This document shows positions 1 through 44,373 of a stretch of DNA of 64,000 bases, piece by piece (within the stretch, counting starts at the first letter, position 1; each line of letters begins with the position of its first letter). A program made the translations under genes and the position numbers. The notes under the pieces were generated by a model. It was not told the DNA's origin. It did not search any database and was given only the letters and a program-made list of their open reading frames with translations. Origin of the DNA: Lampris incognitus (lineage: Eukaryota; Chordata; Actinopteri; Lampriformes; Lampridae); the NCBI RefSeq assembly GCF_029633865.1, contig NC_079223.1, positions 36,673,739 through 36,737,738 on the forward strand, read 5' to 3'.

Positions 1-339
1 CTGTCCTAGAAAAATAAACAACTAGCGTTCTCCAGTGCAGAGTAATAGTCTAAACTTGATATTTGATTATTGCCAACATGTCTGGGTACAGATGCCATTT
101 CTGACGCACCATGACCACGACCAAGGCATTGCAGTATTCACAGGCATTGGACACTGGCCATTTTAAATTGTTTGAAAAATAGTATTAAAGTTGTTAAAAT
201 TTTAATTTCTGGTGTCAGTTTCTTAACAGACATACTAACATATGTAATGCATTAATATCTCAGTTGGGTGTTTATCTTGACAGAATGTAGAGTTTAAAAA
301 CCAGCGGTCATTTTGACCGCCTGTAGTCATTTTAGGTAG

Positions 340-835
340 GAGTGAAATCCCGGTCGTTGCTCTCTTACAAAACGGCAACTAAAACAGCTCCCGCCTACCC
401 GAACTCCCTCATTCAGGTCTACACTCAGTCCCGCTCACTATGCTCTGGCAACGAAGGGTGCCTGGCACTTCCGCCACAACGGGGCCCTAAGTCACTAGCC
501 AGACTCTCCTGTAGTTCCCTGGTAGTGGAACAAGTTACCAAACTCCATTCGATCCGCTGAGTCCCTCTCCATCTTTAAGAAGACACTGAAGACCCAGCTC
601 TTTCTCAAACACCTCAACACCTCATGGTATTTTAAAAAAAAAGAAGGGGGGGTCGCTTCTATGCACCCTATGCATTGCCTTTGTGCACTGCCTGTTGACA
701 CTGACGTCCTATCGGACTTGAACCTAGTTTTTTGGCACTTACTTGCATTGCCGCCTCCTGACTAGGTCCTTGCTTGTGTTGTATTACCTCTCAGATGTAC
801 GTTGCTTTGGATAAAAGTGTGCTAAATGAAATTGT
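340..835 (+). mobile_element. L2-clade LINE, 3' end
   Basis: The end of a reverse-transcriptase ORF reads, across stops and frame changes, WNKLPNSIRSAESLSIFKK and then LKTQLFLKHL, the typical C-terminus of fish L2-like LINEs. A 3' tail follows (788-823) with the gctttggataaaag motif, which is shared with the tRNA-SINE at about 16890. The copy is 5'-truncated and dead. Confidence 0.7.
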
Positions 836-1484
836 AACAGTATAACTGCTTGGCTGAGAGGTTTCCTGACATTTCCCTAAAAAAAACCTCTACCAGTCTC
901 TATGGCAAGACCAAATCACAGCTCTGCTCGGCAAACACTGTCATGAGATGTGGGTTGAGGAGAGGAGAGAAGAGAAAGAGGAGTTGGAGAGAGTAAGAAA
1001 GTAAAGTAAGAGGAATAAATGGGGAAGGTGAGAAGCAGAGAAATAGAGAGACTGCAAGTCTGTTTCAAAGCACCCCCCCCTTATGTTATCACAAGGGGCT
1101 GCGATAGATTTTATCTTGTTTGAAGCTCTTATTTCATCGCACTGCTCCTCTCCACCTCACTCAGCCCTGCAGCAGTGGCGCAAAACAGAAAAGTCAGACC
1201 TACTCCACATGCATTAGCCCACTTCTAAAACATGGAGTAAACTTGTAGAAACCCTTCAATGTCAAGGCGGGATGGGTCATTCCGGGTTGCACTGGTGATG
1301 GTTTTCAAATCGCAAAGGATTCCTTTTGAAGTTTGACTACTCAAGGTACAGTCTCTGCTCTTGGGCTTTGCTGGGCACCTGTGTCCCTTGTTTTTAAACC
1401 TCTGCATATGGTGAAAACAACATGTGCAGGAATGTATAAATTTCATGAAATTGAATTGAACACATCAGAACATTCTGATTTCCC

Positions 1485-1587
1485 CTTTCATCAGACCGTT
1501 TTCTAAAGAAAACGGTCTGATGAAAGACTTCTGCCTTTTCATAAGACCGTTTTCTAAAGAAAATGGTCTTATGAAAAGGCAGAAGTC
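1485..1587. repeat. two adjoining long hairpins (palindromic repeat)
   Basis: Hairpin 1: perfect 20-base arms 1485-1504 and 1507-1526 with a 2-base spacer. Hairpin 2: 30-base arms 1526-1555 and 1558-1587, also with a 2-base spacer and one G-T mismatch. Both share the core agaccgttttctaaagaaaa. Could be a MITE pair or a folded RNA; nature unknown. Confidence 0.85.
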
Positions 1588-2417
1588 AGACACGGTGTAC
1601 ATATGATGTAGGTCCTGGTGTGCTAATGCATGCACCACACCATTGTGACTGTTTGCCCTCTCTAATTTTCTTTATTTTTGATTCTCTTTTTCTTAAATCT
1701 TCATCACGGGAAGGTTTAAACCTTTATGAACACCATCATGGCACACATTCATTCATATACTTTTACAGCGGGTCAGCACAGCCACCGTCTTCCACTGTCC
1801 ACCGTTGAACAGGCAGATGTTGAGAGCATGTTGGCAGTCGATGAGAGAGGAGAGAATTATTCTTTGACCATTGCTCGGAATTTCCTGGTCGATAATGTTT
1901 TATGCAATAGGCCATTTCACACAAAGTAATTGGGTCAGTACTGTGTTCCAGCTGTGCTTATAATTGCCTTAAAATGGACAACTCTACCGGTAGCCAGGGA
2001 GCTGGTCGGCAGTTTCTATTTATTTACTACATGTGAACTTAGCTGAACAAAAATTTTGTAAAAAAAATAAATAAAAAATGCTGTTTTGTTGGAAGGTGTG
2101 CAAAAATGTCTGGGAAATCCCACCACACCTTCAGCCAACATTCATTCAAAAATGTATTTTGTGTTTCTTTTTTAGTTTGTATTCCTATTTGTGTGTGGTT
2201 TAATAGACTACTTTTGTGTGACTTGTTTTCCAGCGAAAACCAATTCCCAAGAATTACCATCTCTCTCTTGCGTTCACCCTCTTCTCCCTGGTCGTATGGT
2301 TTATACTATGGAGGGTTTGATGACGGTAGCTAGTAGTATAACCTTCTTTTTTTTTAACCTGTTACAACTGAAATAAGTTTAAAAGAATATAACATTTCCC
2401 TATGTCGCTCTTTTCAG

Positions 2418-17404
<14,987 letters not shown>

Positions 17405-20400
17405 AGGAAAATGCCTGGTTGTGACATCTGCAGTCCTGGATGCTGTGATGTAATTAGCCCTTGAAGTCATCATGTCTTCAGACCTCGACGCTGCTGAGAG
17501 GTCCCTCGGACAGCTGCTAGACAAATATTAGGGGGACAAGCAAAAGAGACACAAAAACCTTGGAAAAGCCATTTTAAATAATCTAACAGTTGTAAATAAT
17601 TATATTATCTATTGTTTGTTCAGCTGGCCCTAAGAAGTTTTTAGATATTGTAATAATAATTTATGGTATCCTGTAATTACTGTTGTACTGTAATCTGCTT
17701 TGTGTCAGGAGGCACAGAGCGTTCTATTTTGGCACTGTCCTTGTATGAAAAAGCTGCTGTAGCATCTAGTCCTTATGGCTGTGGCACACCGGGCAACTCT
17801 TTGTACACCAAACCCAGGCAGCATTTCCATAGTACAGCGTGTCAGCAGCAATTGGATAAACCAATCAACAGCAGTTCTTCCATTTCTCCTTCCAGAGGAC
17901 ATTCAACAATCTGACCAGGGTTGCCATGGAAATAGTTGTCTGGGTGACATCATCACTCACCAGCACCTAATCAGATGCTGGTGTTACATATTTGCACCAC
18001 CTGTTGCATCAACTGCATTAGCACCATAGCTAGCTCAGATCGCCAGGTTGTAGCCCTGCAGAGTGGCTGCGAGCAGTCTGGACTCAGTTAAGTGTCGTCA
18101 GACGACGGCCTGATAAATGTAGCTTGTCTGCGTTGCACAAAAAGTTGCTTGCTGTGCCCAAGACTTTTAAGGAGTGCACTGAAGCCAAATCCTCTTGAGA
18201 TTTTACAATGTTTGCCTCTGCTACTGCTCCATCAGAAAGAGTTTGCAAAAAGCTCCCTTTCTGTTCCTTCTTCTGAGAATGGCCTTCATTTGTTACGTCA
18301 CCGCTGTGCTCCCCAGCGTCCGGCGCTAGGTATGTTATGAAAACAATGGGACCAAGAAGTTGCCTTCCAACATATGGTGCTCTGAAAGTGCTGCTCTCTC
18401 TTTTCCCCAGAGGCATCTTTCTCAGTTTAGGCATCCACGTGTCGACTCTGGTGATAACACCTTGTTAATACCAACGCAGGGGGTCCTCTCTTCTTCTGAC
18501 CCCTTTCAAGTCCAGAGGTCAGTCAGTGACAGAGCGGTGCCGAAAGGGGTTCTGTGAGTTGCTTAAGAAAACTTCCAACGGGGCTTGAGCTCAGGTCCTC
18601 AATTTGAATGGTTGTTTCATCACCCAGCTGCCCCTGTTGGCCCAAAGCCAGGTCCCAGGGCAGGATTACGTTTTCTCAATGAAGGTTAATTGCTGAGAAA
18701 TGTGTTGCTGTGGGAACTGACACAGCAAAAATGGCACCACCTGTTGGAAGACAATGAGGGCCACAAGGGTTTTTGTCAACATTACACCCCTTGCAAAGGA
18801 CGATGGCGTTAACCAGCTCGCAGTAGGATTAGTGTAACTGGACTAGTGGTTTATATTGCAGTGGGGGTGATTTGTTTTAATTTAAAAAAGTCAGACATAG
18901 GGGAGGCTAAATTTCATGTTCCTCACTTTTCCCTCACAATGTATTGACAACAGGAGTGACAGGCATTCACCGTGTCTAATAGGTGTTCACTGTTTCCTCC
19001 CTCAACTTCCCCAAATTACCTTCAGGTCATCCATCCTGTTGTCCATCCACCCTGCAGTCGCAATGTAAAAGTTGCTACTTTTTGCATCTTTATCCACTGT
19101 GGAGTGATGGAAAATGTTGACCCCATCATCAGAAGTGTTCTCTCAAGCACATGCCGTAGCCACGATCCCATCACCCCCCACCTCCGGCCTTGACTTTTAC
19201 AGCAGTTTTTTTTTTCCCAAAGCGGCTCAACTATAAAGCTGGACGCTAAGGGGCCTTACAAAGTGCCCACTGCAGTCTCCAGTTTATACTGTCTGTTTGC
19301 CTTTATTCATTTCATGAGAGAAAACATGTGCCCTACCTTTTCAGAACTGTAGTTATCATTAGTTTAATAGCCCCTTCCTTTATTTTTTATTTTTTCCAGA
19401 AAACGTGTTCATGTTGAATGTTCATTGTATCTGTTCAATACCTCGCTACTATCACCACCTCCTTTAATTTGTGGGTTCTTTGAGTGATTTTATACCCGCT
19501 GGTTTGTTTACTCCTTAGTCTGAGATAATGTTTGCCTTTGACAGAGGTGCAGCACCTAGCAGACATGGTTTAGTTTAATGGGCTACTGGGAATATTGTCA
19601 ACTGGACCATGGGGCTTTTTCCATCCCCACAAATGTCTGTCGTGTATCTAAATAACAAGGATTCAATTTCTGATTTGTTAGCCTTATGTAATACCGGTAC
19701 CAGATATGCTCTTTAGACGTAATTGGGCATCTGCTGCAATCTTCCCTTTACGGCATACTGGAAACTTTGAACCCATGTTAATAGGCCAACCAGTTTCCCC
19801 GGGCCTTTTTCTCGGGGTCATCAGTTAAAAGCTGTGCAGTGTAAATGGTACAAAGACCTAAATGTGACCGAAGCGTTTACATTTAACTTGTGAAGATGAC
19901 ACTCTGATGCAGAACAGCCAACAGTACCTTCACATTTGAAGAGCCGACCTCCCAAAATAAGACTACTCTCACCAGATGAACGAACGCACCAAGCAAAACA
20001 GACGTGAAAAAAACAATCATGGCCATTTTAAAATAATGCATTGCATGATTCCTTGTTACTCTGATGGATTGCATATTTAGTAGCAAATATGTTATTATTC
20101 ATCAAGTCCCAGTGCCAATAATTACTCCTAGCTATTGTGCCACTTGAAAAAAGTAGATGTTTTTTTCTCTCCGTGGGAAAAAAAAAAGTCATTTTGCAAT
20201 CTTTCCCCTGACACGTGTCGGTCATCAGAGTGTTTCTTCATGCTTGTTTGTAGCTGTGATGACGTCACATAATCTGTTATTTGTCCAGTTTCTTGTTTGT
20301 CTCTTCACTTGGATGACAAACTTGTTTGTTTTTTTTGTTTTTTTGTTTGCCTTCCTTTGTGTAACGCTAGACTGATAAACAGTCTTGACCAATCAGGTGC

Positions 20401-23400
20401 CACTCATCTTTAAAACCAGGCTGGTTGTACGTCTCCCGTTTTACCCTGTCATCATAATATGAAGAAATCCTTTAGTTGCCTTTTGACGAGGCTAGACCTG
20501 CGAATTTCGGTGTAATTCAATCTTCTGTATCCTTAATGTGCTTGTTGTGAATCGCTGTCAGTACTTGCTTACATTTTCAGGCTCAGGCGTCATTGTTTGT
20601 TTCCCTCTTTCTTTTGGAAAGGTTTTTTTTGCTTTGTAACGGTAGGGACGGCCTCGTCTGCGGGTCATATTTAAGATTATTTATTCAGGAGGGTTCGAGC
20701 TTCGCCACAGATACGGTTCAGACCAACCTGTATCCACACCAAGTGTACAAAATATCAGCAATGGCTGTTTTTATGTAAGGAACCAAGTAGGTTGTAACCC
20801 ATGTTTTACCAAGTGGACCCACAACACGTATACAGCAGCGCGTCTGGGCAGTTAGCATGTGGTTAGCATCCACCCGTGAGTCGGACATCACAGCATATTT
20901 ACATTGTAAAGTGAGATGGTGCTGGTTTTTCCATAAGTTGTGTCAGTGATGGTGTAGCTTCTGAACATATTACCTCCACTACAGCTGAAATCATGGGAGT
21001 TTCAGGGGTTTTATTTGGAAAGCCAAACCCCATCTTTAGATAGAGCTTGGAGATTTACCCTTTTTTCAAACTTCTGTCCCCCCCTATTATTCTTGTACTT
21101 GTACTGTACTTTATTTGAGTCACTCATCTCAGTCATTGCCCCAAATTTGTAAGGCGGCCTACCTGGGTCAAAAATCCTCTATTTTTTTGGTGCTTGTTTG
21201 GGTTTTGTTAATCTTGAATGGAGGACCTGAACCAATCTGATCATGTCCAAATGCCCAAGCCGTACCCGTTGTCCACTCCAGACAGACTAAAGCAGTCAAT
21301 TCAGACGGGACCCAGTTTGCTGCACTGATGGAAGACTACCAGAACTGTTCTGCAGATTACAAACTTTCAAATACCTGTATATTGTCAGTGCCCTGTTGAA
21401 CCCTGTATCCCTGAAGAATTCAGTTTAAGAGGTAGAAAAACACTGTTTACCCCTTTCTTTCTCAATTTTTTACTCTAAGGCACCAATATTAACAGTTTGT
21501 GATGCACCGTTGATCATTTAAATCCTGACGTCAAGACGTGATTTTAAACACCTAGGAAATTCAGTCTTCTACTCTCCTCTGTGAAAGTCGGTGCAAGAAA
21601 ACACGAACAACAAAAGTTGATGATAGACAGTTTCTGCTGGGTGCTAACATTATCTTTAAAATTGCATCTGAAACTGTATATTCCCATTGATGTGATTGTT
21701 TTTGAGTATTGCGTTGCAGATCTTTGGTGTGTTGAAGGTAAACTTGTCGGCCGGTTTATCTTACGTAATTTTCAGCCCAGCCCACATTAGGGCCCCGTTG
21801 GCCAACCGAGGCTAATAACAATATCTTCCCCTCCTTTCATTATATGGAGTGTTTTGATACAAAGCCATTTAAATGAAGTAGGTAAGCATAGGATTCAATA
21901 GCGTCTGTGTTGTGAGTAGGCGATACTACAGACCTTGATTGATTATGGATTTGTCATGGATTTGAAGTTGTTGTGATTGTTTTGGATGTACTTTTGATTT
22001 GTACTTTGGACTTGTACTATTGGACTTGTACTATTCTTGACATGGAAATACTTTGGCCTCAAATGTGGGTTATAACCCTTTATTACCAAGTAGTGTCACC
22101 GCTCTCAGCACAAACGACATGAACCGATGTTTGTCCCCGTCTGAAGAGCCCATTTCAAATGATGTTATAGTAGTATAGTTAGTGTAGTATAGTTTTGTGT
22201 ACCAAAAAAAAACCCAAGTTGAGTCATTTGAGAATCAAGTGTAGTCCAATGTGAAGACCAGCCAAGTCCTTCACATATTTTGGTGGTTACAGTCTGAGTT
22301 TTAATTTGGCCTGCCAGCTTACTTTCTTTAATATATTCCCCATACAATCTGGAGTAAAAGCCGTCAAGGGACTTTAGAGAAGAAGAGATTTGAGTCCCGC
22401 CAACAGTCAGCTGTATATATGGTTCTGTGTAGCTCGCGGAGGGAGTAGAGGATTGTCGGGGTTGGGGTTTTTTATTTTCCACTGATTCATCTGTAATGAA
22501 AAGGTTTGGTCAGGGTACATTAAGGCCCTATGGGTACAAGTGTCCAGCCAATGGAAAACTCTTATGTCACCAATAGAGAACACAGAGGAACATGCAGTAT
22601 CTTCTCCATTGGTGTCACCAGTAATGTTTCATTGCTTCAACATATGTGCCCCTCCCAAAACTAACAGAGATGATTTTGGTGAATCTCCTTAAATGTAATG
22701 TGCAACCCTGTTGGTCAATGCCATTGAGAAGTCCTTTTCAGATCTTGTACAGTCATTCCTCCTGAACTTTCTGTCCTGCTGATAGATATAATCACTAAGG
22801 CTGGGTGCCCACGACAGCATTTAGGCCATTTTTTCACTAATAAGACCCCAAGAGTGAGCGTTTCAGACATGAGTCCGGGGTAACAGGCTAACTGCTTCAT
22901 AGCTCATGCAGGTATTTCATGCAAAGCTTTATGGGTAGGGTGTGCCTATGAACTGCCAGGGTTAGTTGGTGTGATCTTGGTGAAGCTACCAAGGGTGTTG
23001 CTGGGATCTCCGGGCCCCCAACAGGGAGGCATCTAGCAAAGTACACTTCATGTGGCCTATCTAAAGGGACCCTTTATAGCTTGGGGCTTTGTGAAACCAC
23101 CCCCAGCACAGCCCCACCTCCCCCCAGACGGGACCCCCAAATGCCCCTCATGTAAATATGTGCAATGACATTCTATAGTCAATATGGCCTACTTCACACT
23201 TTGTAAATGTTGTTAAGGCTTTAAGGATATACTGGAGACAATATTTTCTCTCTGAATTTCTAATATTTTTGTGGGATTTTCTCATTGGTGTTCTACTGGG
23301 TCAAGATCATATAGTGTGCATACATTCAAGGTGACGGACAGAGTTTCCTTGTCAACATGTATTTGATTGTACAGAGATTTTGTAAATAAGATTGCTATGA

Positions 23401-24769
23401 TTTTATTCTACACCAGCAACCTGTTTGTTCATGAAGCCTGCTAACTGCTCAGAGCTGGGTTTCCCCAAAGATCATGTACACCGCAAAAAATTTTGGGCTA
23501 CAGGACGATATCCAAATCTGAACAGAAAAGCAATGCATCTGGTGGACTTCCACATGGGTGCACCATCCACGCCATGCCTGAGTGAGATTAATACGTGTGA
23601 ATGGTGTGATCCATCTCGAGCACCAGACAAGGTTGAAAACCCTTTTACTCCTGCTTGTATGTATTGTAGATGTTTTTATGAAGTTTTATGATCATGTTAG
23701 CACCTCCGCCTCATTGTTCAGCAAAGGTTCAGACTTCAAAATCGGTGATGTGGTTCTGACGGGAAGCCCAGGCCCGGTTGGTGGGTCAGTGCTGCTGTTT
23801 AACTTTCTGGTTCGGAAAGAAGGGACTAATAAAGAGACAAGCTTCCTGTCTAGTGTTACGTATTATGTTCTGAAGTGAAGATTGTTTTTTTTTTGTTTTT
23901 TTTAATAGGATTAAACTTTTAAGATGGACAGTAAGTGTGTGGTTTTTGTTCGGAAAGATGGATGAGGCATATTTGAATGTCATATCTGATGCTTTTTGAA
24001 ATTTGGTTAGTAATGCATTTATATTACATTTTAGATGGTAGCCCTTTGCCATTCTTAGTTGGAGAGACATCTTAAATGCAGCAGTAAAATAGGCCTCATT
24101 TCCTGACCGACGAACTGGCAGCCACCAGACAGCCACCAGGACGGATGAGCTTGGAGGGAGCATCTCAGATGTGCCTGGGAGGGAAAAGTAGAAGGATCTG
24201 GTTTTGAATAAGTCTGCAGGTCCATCTCATTCATCCAGGTGATGAGATCTGGTGTGTTTAAGGAACCGATTTAACAGAGCTTTCATTTTATGGAGCCTAA
24301 CGGTTTCAGCTCGAGTAACAGAGAGAGGAAGGAATAGCTGGGTAGGAGGAATTTTACTTCTCAGTTACACAACATATAGGCCTACATATGTACACAGCAA
24401 GACAAGTGTAGGGCGCAGAGTATAAGATTTAAATGATCAAAACCGATAAGTACTAAAAAGCAGGAATGTGAGTACAAAACTACATGTGAGCAATACTACA
24501 GGTGTACCAGAACAAGATGAGACCATTCAGTAAAGAGTGTAATAAAGCATGGGTCCAACTCCCAAACAAACATGACCTGAGAGAGGACTCGTGATCTGCA
24601 CCTTTGCAGAGTGTGTGTGTGGGGTGGGGGGGGCTGCTGTGTTGTGAAGGGGGACGCTTACCAAATCGTATGTTAATGCAGACTATTGAACGCACAAAAA
24701 GTGTGAGAAGTTAAGAAATGCTGCCACAGGAGGGACTGGCATCCCCCTTTCTCATTTACACACACACAC

Positions 24770-25020
24770 ACTCACACTCGTTTCACTATCCTTATGAGGA
24801 CCCCTCATCGACTACATTCATTTCCTAGCCCTTAACCCTAACCTTAACCACGCAAACTACATGCCTAACCCTAACCCTAATTCTACCCTTAACCCTAAAA
24901 CCAAGTCCGAACCCTAAAATAGACCCTTTTACTTGTGAGGACCTCTAAAATGTCCACACAAGGTAGGTGGTTTCTGTTTTTTCTATCCCAATGAGGACAT
25001 TTGGTCCATATTAGGATAGT
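24770..25020. repeat. interspersed repeat with internal telomere-like CCCTAA units
   Basis: Edges read tatccttatgaggacccctc and aatgaggacatttggtcc; between them are degenerate and perfect ccctaa units (24825-24920). The same arrangement recurs in other fish genomes as a dispersed repeat. It is not an end-of-chromosome array. Confidence 0.5.
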
Positions 25021-25026
25021 TAAACA

Positions 25027-25201
25027 TGTACACACACACACACACACACTCTTTCTCTCTCGCTCTCTCTCTCTCTCCCTCCCTCCATCTGTGTCTCTCC
25101 CTCCTCTTTCCCTTTGTCTCCCTCTGTCTGTCTCTCTCCTCCCCCTCTCTCCCCGTCTGTCTCTCTCCCTCTCCCTCTCTGTCTGCCCCCCCCCCCCCCA
25201 G
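25027..25201 (+). repeat. (CA)n followed by CT-rich polypyrimidine tract
   Basis: About 175 bp, (CA)10 and then almost pure C/T ending in a C run; intergenic. Confidence 0.9.
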
Positions 25202-25768
25202 CCACCCCTCTCTCTCTCGTCATCTCTCCACTCCTCCTTGTTTGCGGGTTGTGGAGAGACACATCACGGTAAATTGGAGGACTGCGAGGACAAAAAACAA
25301 AACAAAAACGTAAATTGAAAACAATGGCCAACTTCTATTTGACAGCTCGGTGCTGCTGAGCATTCAGTCAAAATGGGAGGGTGGGACGAAGGAAGAGCCA
25401 CGGCAAGTAAGACAATGTTGCTTATTCTCATTTAGCCAATAAGCGCTTGAGTGTCAGATTTTTTTTATTTTTTTACACATTTGTTTGACATTTACCCACG
25501 CCGATTTCTTTAACCCTTTATGATCTATATTTTGTCCTTCATGTTTGCTGTCTCCATCGCTCTTCCCGTTATCTTTCGGGGTTTTGGGGGGAAGTAATAA
25601 GTTCTGAAGACATCCAGCCAAGACTTTTTTCTTTCTTTTTTTTAATCCTTGTTGAGAAGAAAAAACAAACGACTCACCATTTTCGAGTCAGACTTTATGT
25701 GGAATAAAGCTTGATTTGGTGATAACGATTCGCCTACCATCAAATTCTAATCATGTAGATAATACAAT

Positions 25769-25803
25769 GCGCGCGCGCGCGCGCGCACACGCACGCACAC
25801 ACA
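25769..25803 (+). repeat. (GC)n(AC)n tract
   Basis: gcgcgcgcgcgcgcgcgc then acacgcacgcac; Z-DNA-prone, at the start of the CpG-richer stretch upstream of slc16a12. Confidence 0.85.
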
Positions 25804-26316
25804 TACGTCGGCTATTGTACAACTTGACAGACGGAAAGACAACAAAGGCAGTGATTGTCTTCGAGAGGATTCGTTACTAGTGAGAAATGTGTTGTTCCCC
25901 GCCATGTGCAGGGCTTCGCTGCAGGGCTGCAGGGCAGCCGATGATGTGCCGGCGTGTCCCTGCTGCGCGGTGCACAGCGTTCATGTAGGTAGGCTGCACA
26001 CGCAACTTTGCAAAACTTTGCAACTCGTTTTCTCGGCTGGTTGCAAACTCCACAAATGTACAATCGGAAAGGTTTCGTGTCGCGCATGCGTGGTTTCTGC
26101 ACCGCACAAGTCCACATGTACATTTACTCCATTCAGCAGACGGACGCTTGTGTCCGAGGCGACTGGCAGTCAGATGCACCGGCTCTTGCATCACAGCGCG
26201 CTGCACAGATACGGAGGTGGCATATTACATCTGCTATTAGCCATATCAGCGGTATTCTGCTTTATGAAGCATTAATAGCAGCGTATTGATTAAATGTGGG
26301 GATCAAAGAGTGCGTG

Positions 26317-26334
26317 AGCGTTTATATAAACGCT
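26317..26334. promoter_or_regulatory. 18-bp palindrome with TATA-like centre, possible slc16a12 promoter element
   Basis: AGCGTTTATATAAACGCT is a perfect palindrome containing TATATAA. It lies 1.4 kb before the slc16a12 ATG in a CpG-richer stretch (about 25.7-26.5 kb). Function is inferred from position only. Confidence 0.2.
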
Positions 26335-27267
26335 TTTTGGATCACAAGGAGGTGGAGAATGGGGGGAATCAAAGTGCAAAGTGTCAGTATAACAGCTATA
26401 AGATGGCTCATAAGAGCACAACATGTGTAGTGCAGGTGGAAGGAGGACGCGACGGCAGACACCGGTGATAGGGCGGAGGATGGGTGGTCATTCATATTAG
26501 CTGCCAAGTGCCACTGTGCAAATCTCGTTTCCGGGCCGTTGAAGGATTAAAGGTAAACAAGGATGAGTACATTTTAAAAAAAATCTAATCGTCTTCAAAT
26601 CTACCCTTAACGGCTTTTTAAAACTTCTTGTATGGGGGGGGGGGGTTATTTTGATTTCTTTAAAAATGTGTTCTTTGGGTCTATGGTTGCCTTTTACAAA
26701 TCTCTGATCAAGTTGAAACGGTTTCATGGCTGCAAAGAGCGGCGACAGGCTTGAGTCCGGCTTGGTAACATGGATTACTGAAGTCAAGGCCTGACCTGCT
26801 TTAAAACATGCAAAAAAAAAAATTTAGTTATCGGGTGTTTTGTTAAACAAAACTCTACCTGTGAGAGGATGGGCCCGCTGTATGATTCTGCAGTAGAAAA
26901 ACATGAAAATTTCTATTTTTAAACAATACACTTTGCATACCGGGATACTGTCTGTGTGCTACATGTCACCTGAATCATGAGAGCAACCCCGAGTTACTAT
27001 CTGGTGTCTCGACGGGAAGGAAATTCCCCTCCAAGGATCAATAAAGATAGCATCAGCTGTGGTAATCCCCACACAGGGAACGGTATCAGAAAATTACTTT
27101 ACTTTACTTTACTTTACACTATTGAAAGCATGACTTGTACTCGGGGGAAACCTTCCTCACGCTGAGTTTAAGTTTAAGCATCTCAGCGTGCAAAGGACCC
27201 TGCAGCAGAGCTGGAAAACTGCTGCTCTCACTGGCTCTGTCGCACAAAGGTAACCTCATTTTCTGTA

Positions 27268-27354
27268 CTGTACCGTACTGTACTGGACTGACTGTACTGG
27301 ACTGGACTGGACTGGACTGGACTGGACTGGACTGTACTGGACTGGACTGTACTC
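27268..27354 (+). repeat. (ACTGG)n / (ACTGT)n pentanucleotide repeat
   Basis: Degenerate 5-bp units about 350 bp before the slc16a12 ATG. Confidence 0.9.
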
Positions 27355-27705
27355 TAACATGAATGTCTCGCTGTTGTGTCCACGCTGTTTCCACAGTGAC
27401 GGCACAGTGAGCCCAAACGGGAGGAGGAAGAAGAAGAGGAAGAAAACGAAGAGAGAAGGGAAGAGAGCAGAAAAAGAATAAGAAAAGGTTAAAAAACGGT
27501 GTCTCCAGATGACAAAGTCAAGTTTACATACAATGTACTTATTATAACACAGGTCTGTCAAAAAGCCGCTTTACACTGAGGGAGGGAGGGAGGGAGGGAG
27601 GGAGGGAAGTGAAACATAAAACAAGAGGCAGCTGAAAGAGCATCTCTGTATCTGGAGGAGGGGTCACTGGTGCTGATCTGGCTGGTGATTGGTTTGGTTG
27701 ACAGT

Positions 27706-44373
<16,668 letters not shown>

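Larger units (their letters stand above)
1..2417. other. pank1 upstream or intronic sequence without a supported exon
   Basis: Apart from the LINE end and the hairpin pair, I see no coding signal. No segment resembling the first PANK exon with a donor in matching phase was found, so the first coding exon should lie before position 1. Confidence 0.5.
17405..27705. other. pank1 3' flank and intergenic region to slc16a12
   Basis: The first part is presumably pank1 3' UTR; no convincing AATAAA was found near it. The rest shows unique-looking, AT-rich sequence without homology I recognise, apart from the repeats listed and a CpG-richer block at about 25.7-26.5 kb that may hold slc16a12 5' exons or its promoter. 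Confidence 0.5.

Noticed and set aside
18084-18557. Open frames of 65-116 aa just after pank1
   Set aside because: Opposite or overlapping frames in the probable 3' flank, with no homology I can recognise.
23425-23878. Two open frames of 88-98 aa in the intergenic region
   Set aside because: No recognisable family, no exon structure and no neighbour relation; chance open frames.
25812-26289. Overlapping open frames of 93-131 aa in the CpG-richer stretch
   Set aside because: Open on both strands, without family resemblance or splice context; expected in GC-rich DNA lacking stops.
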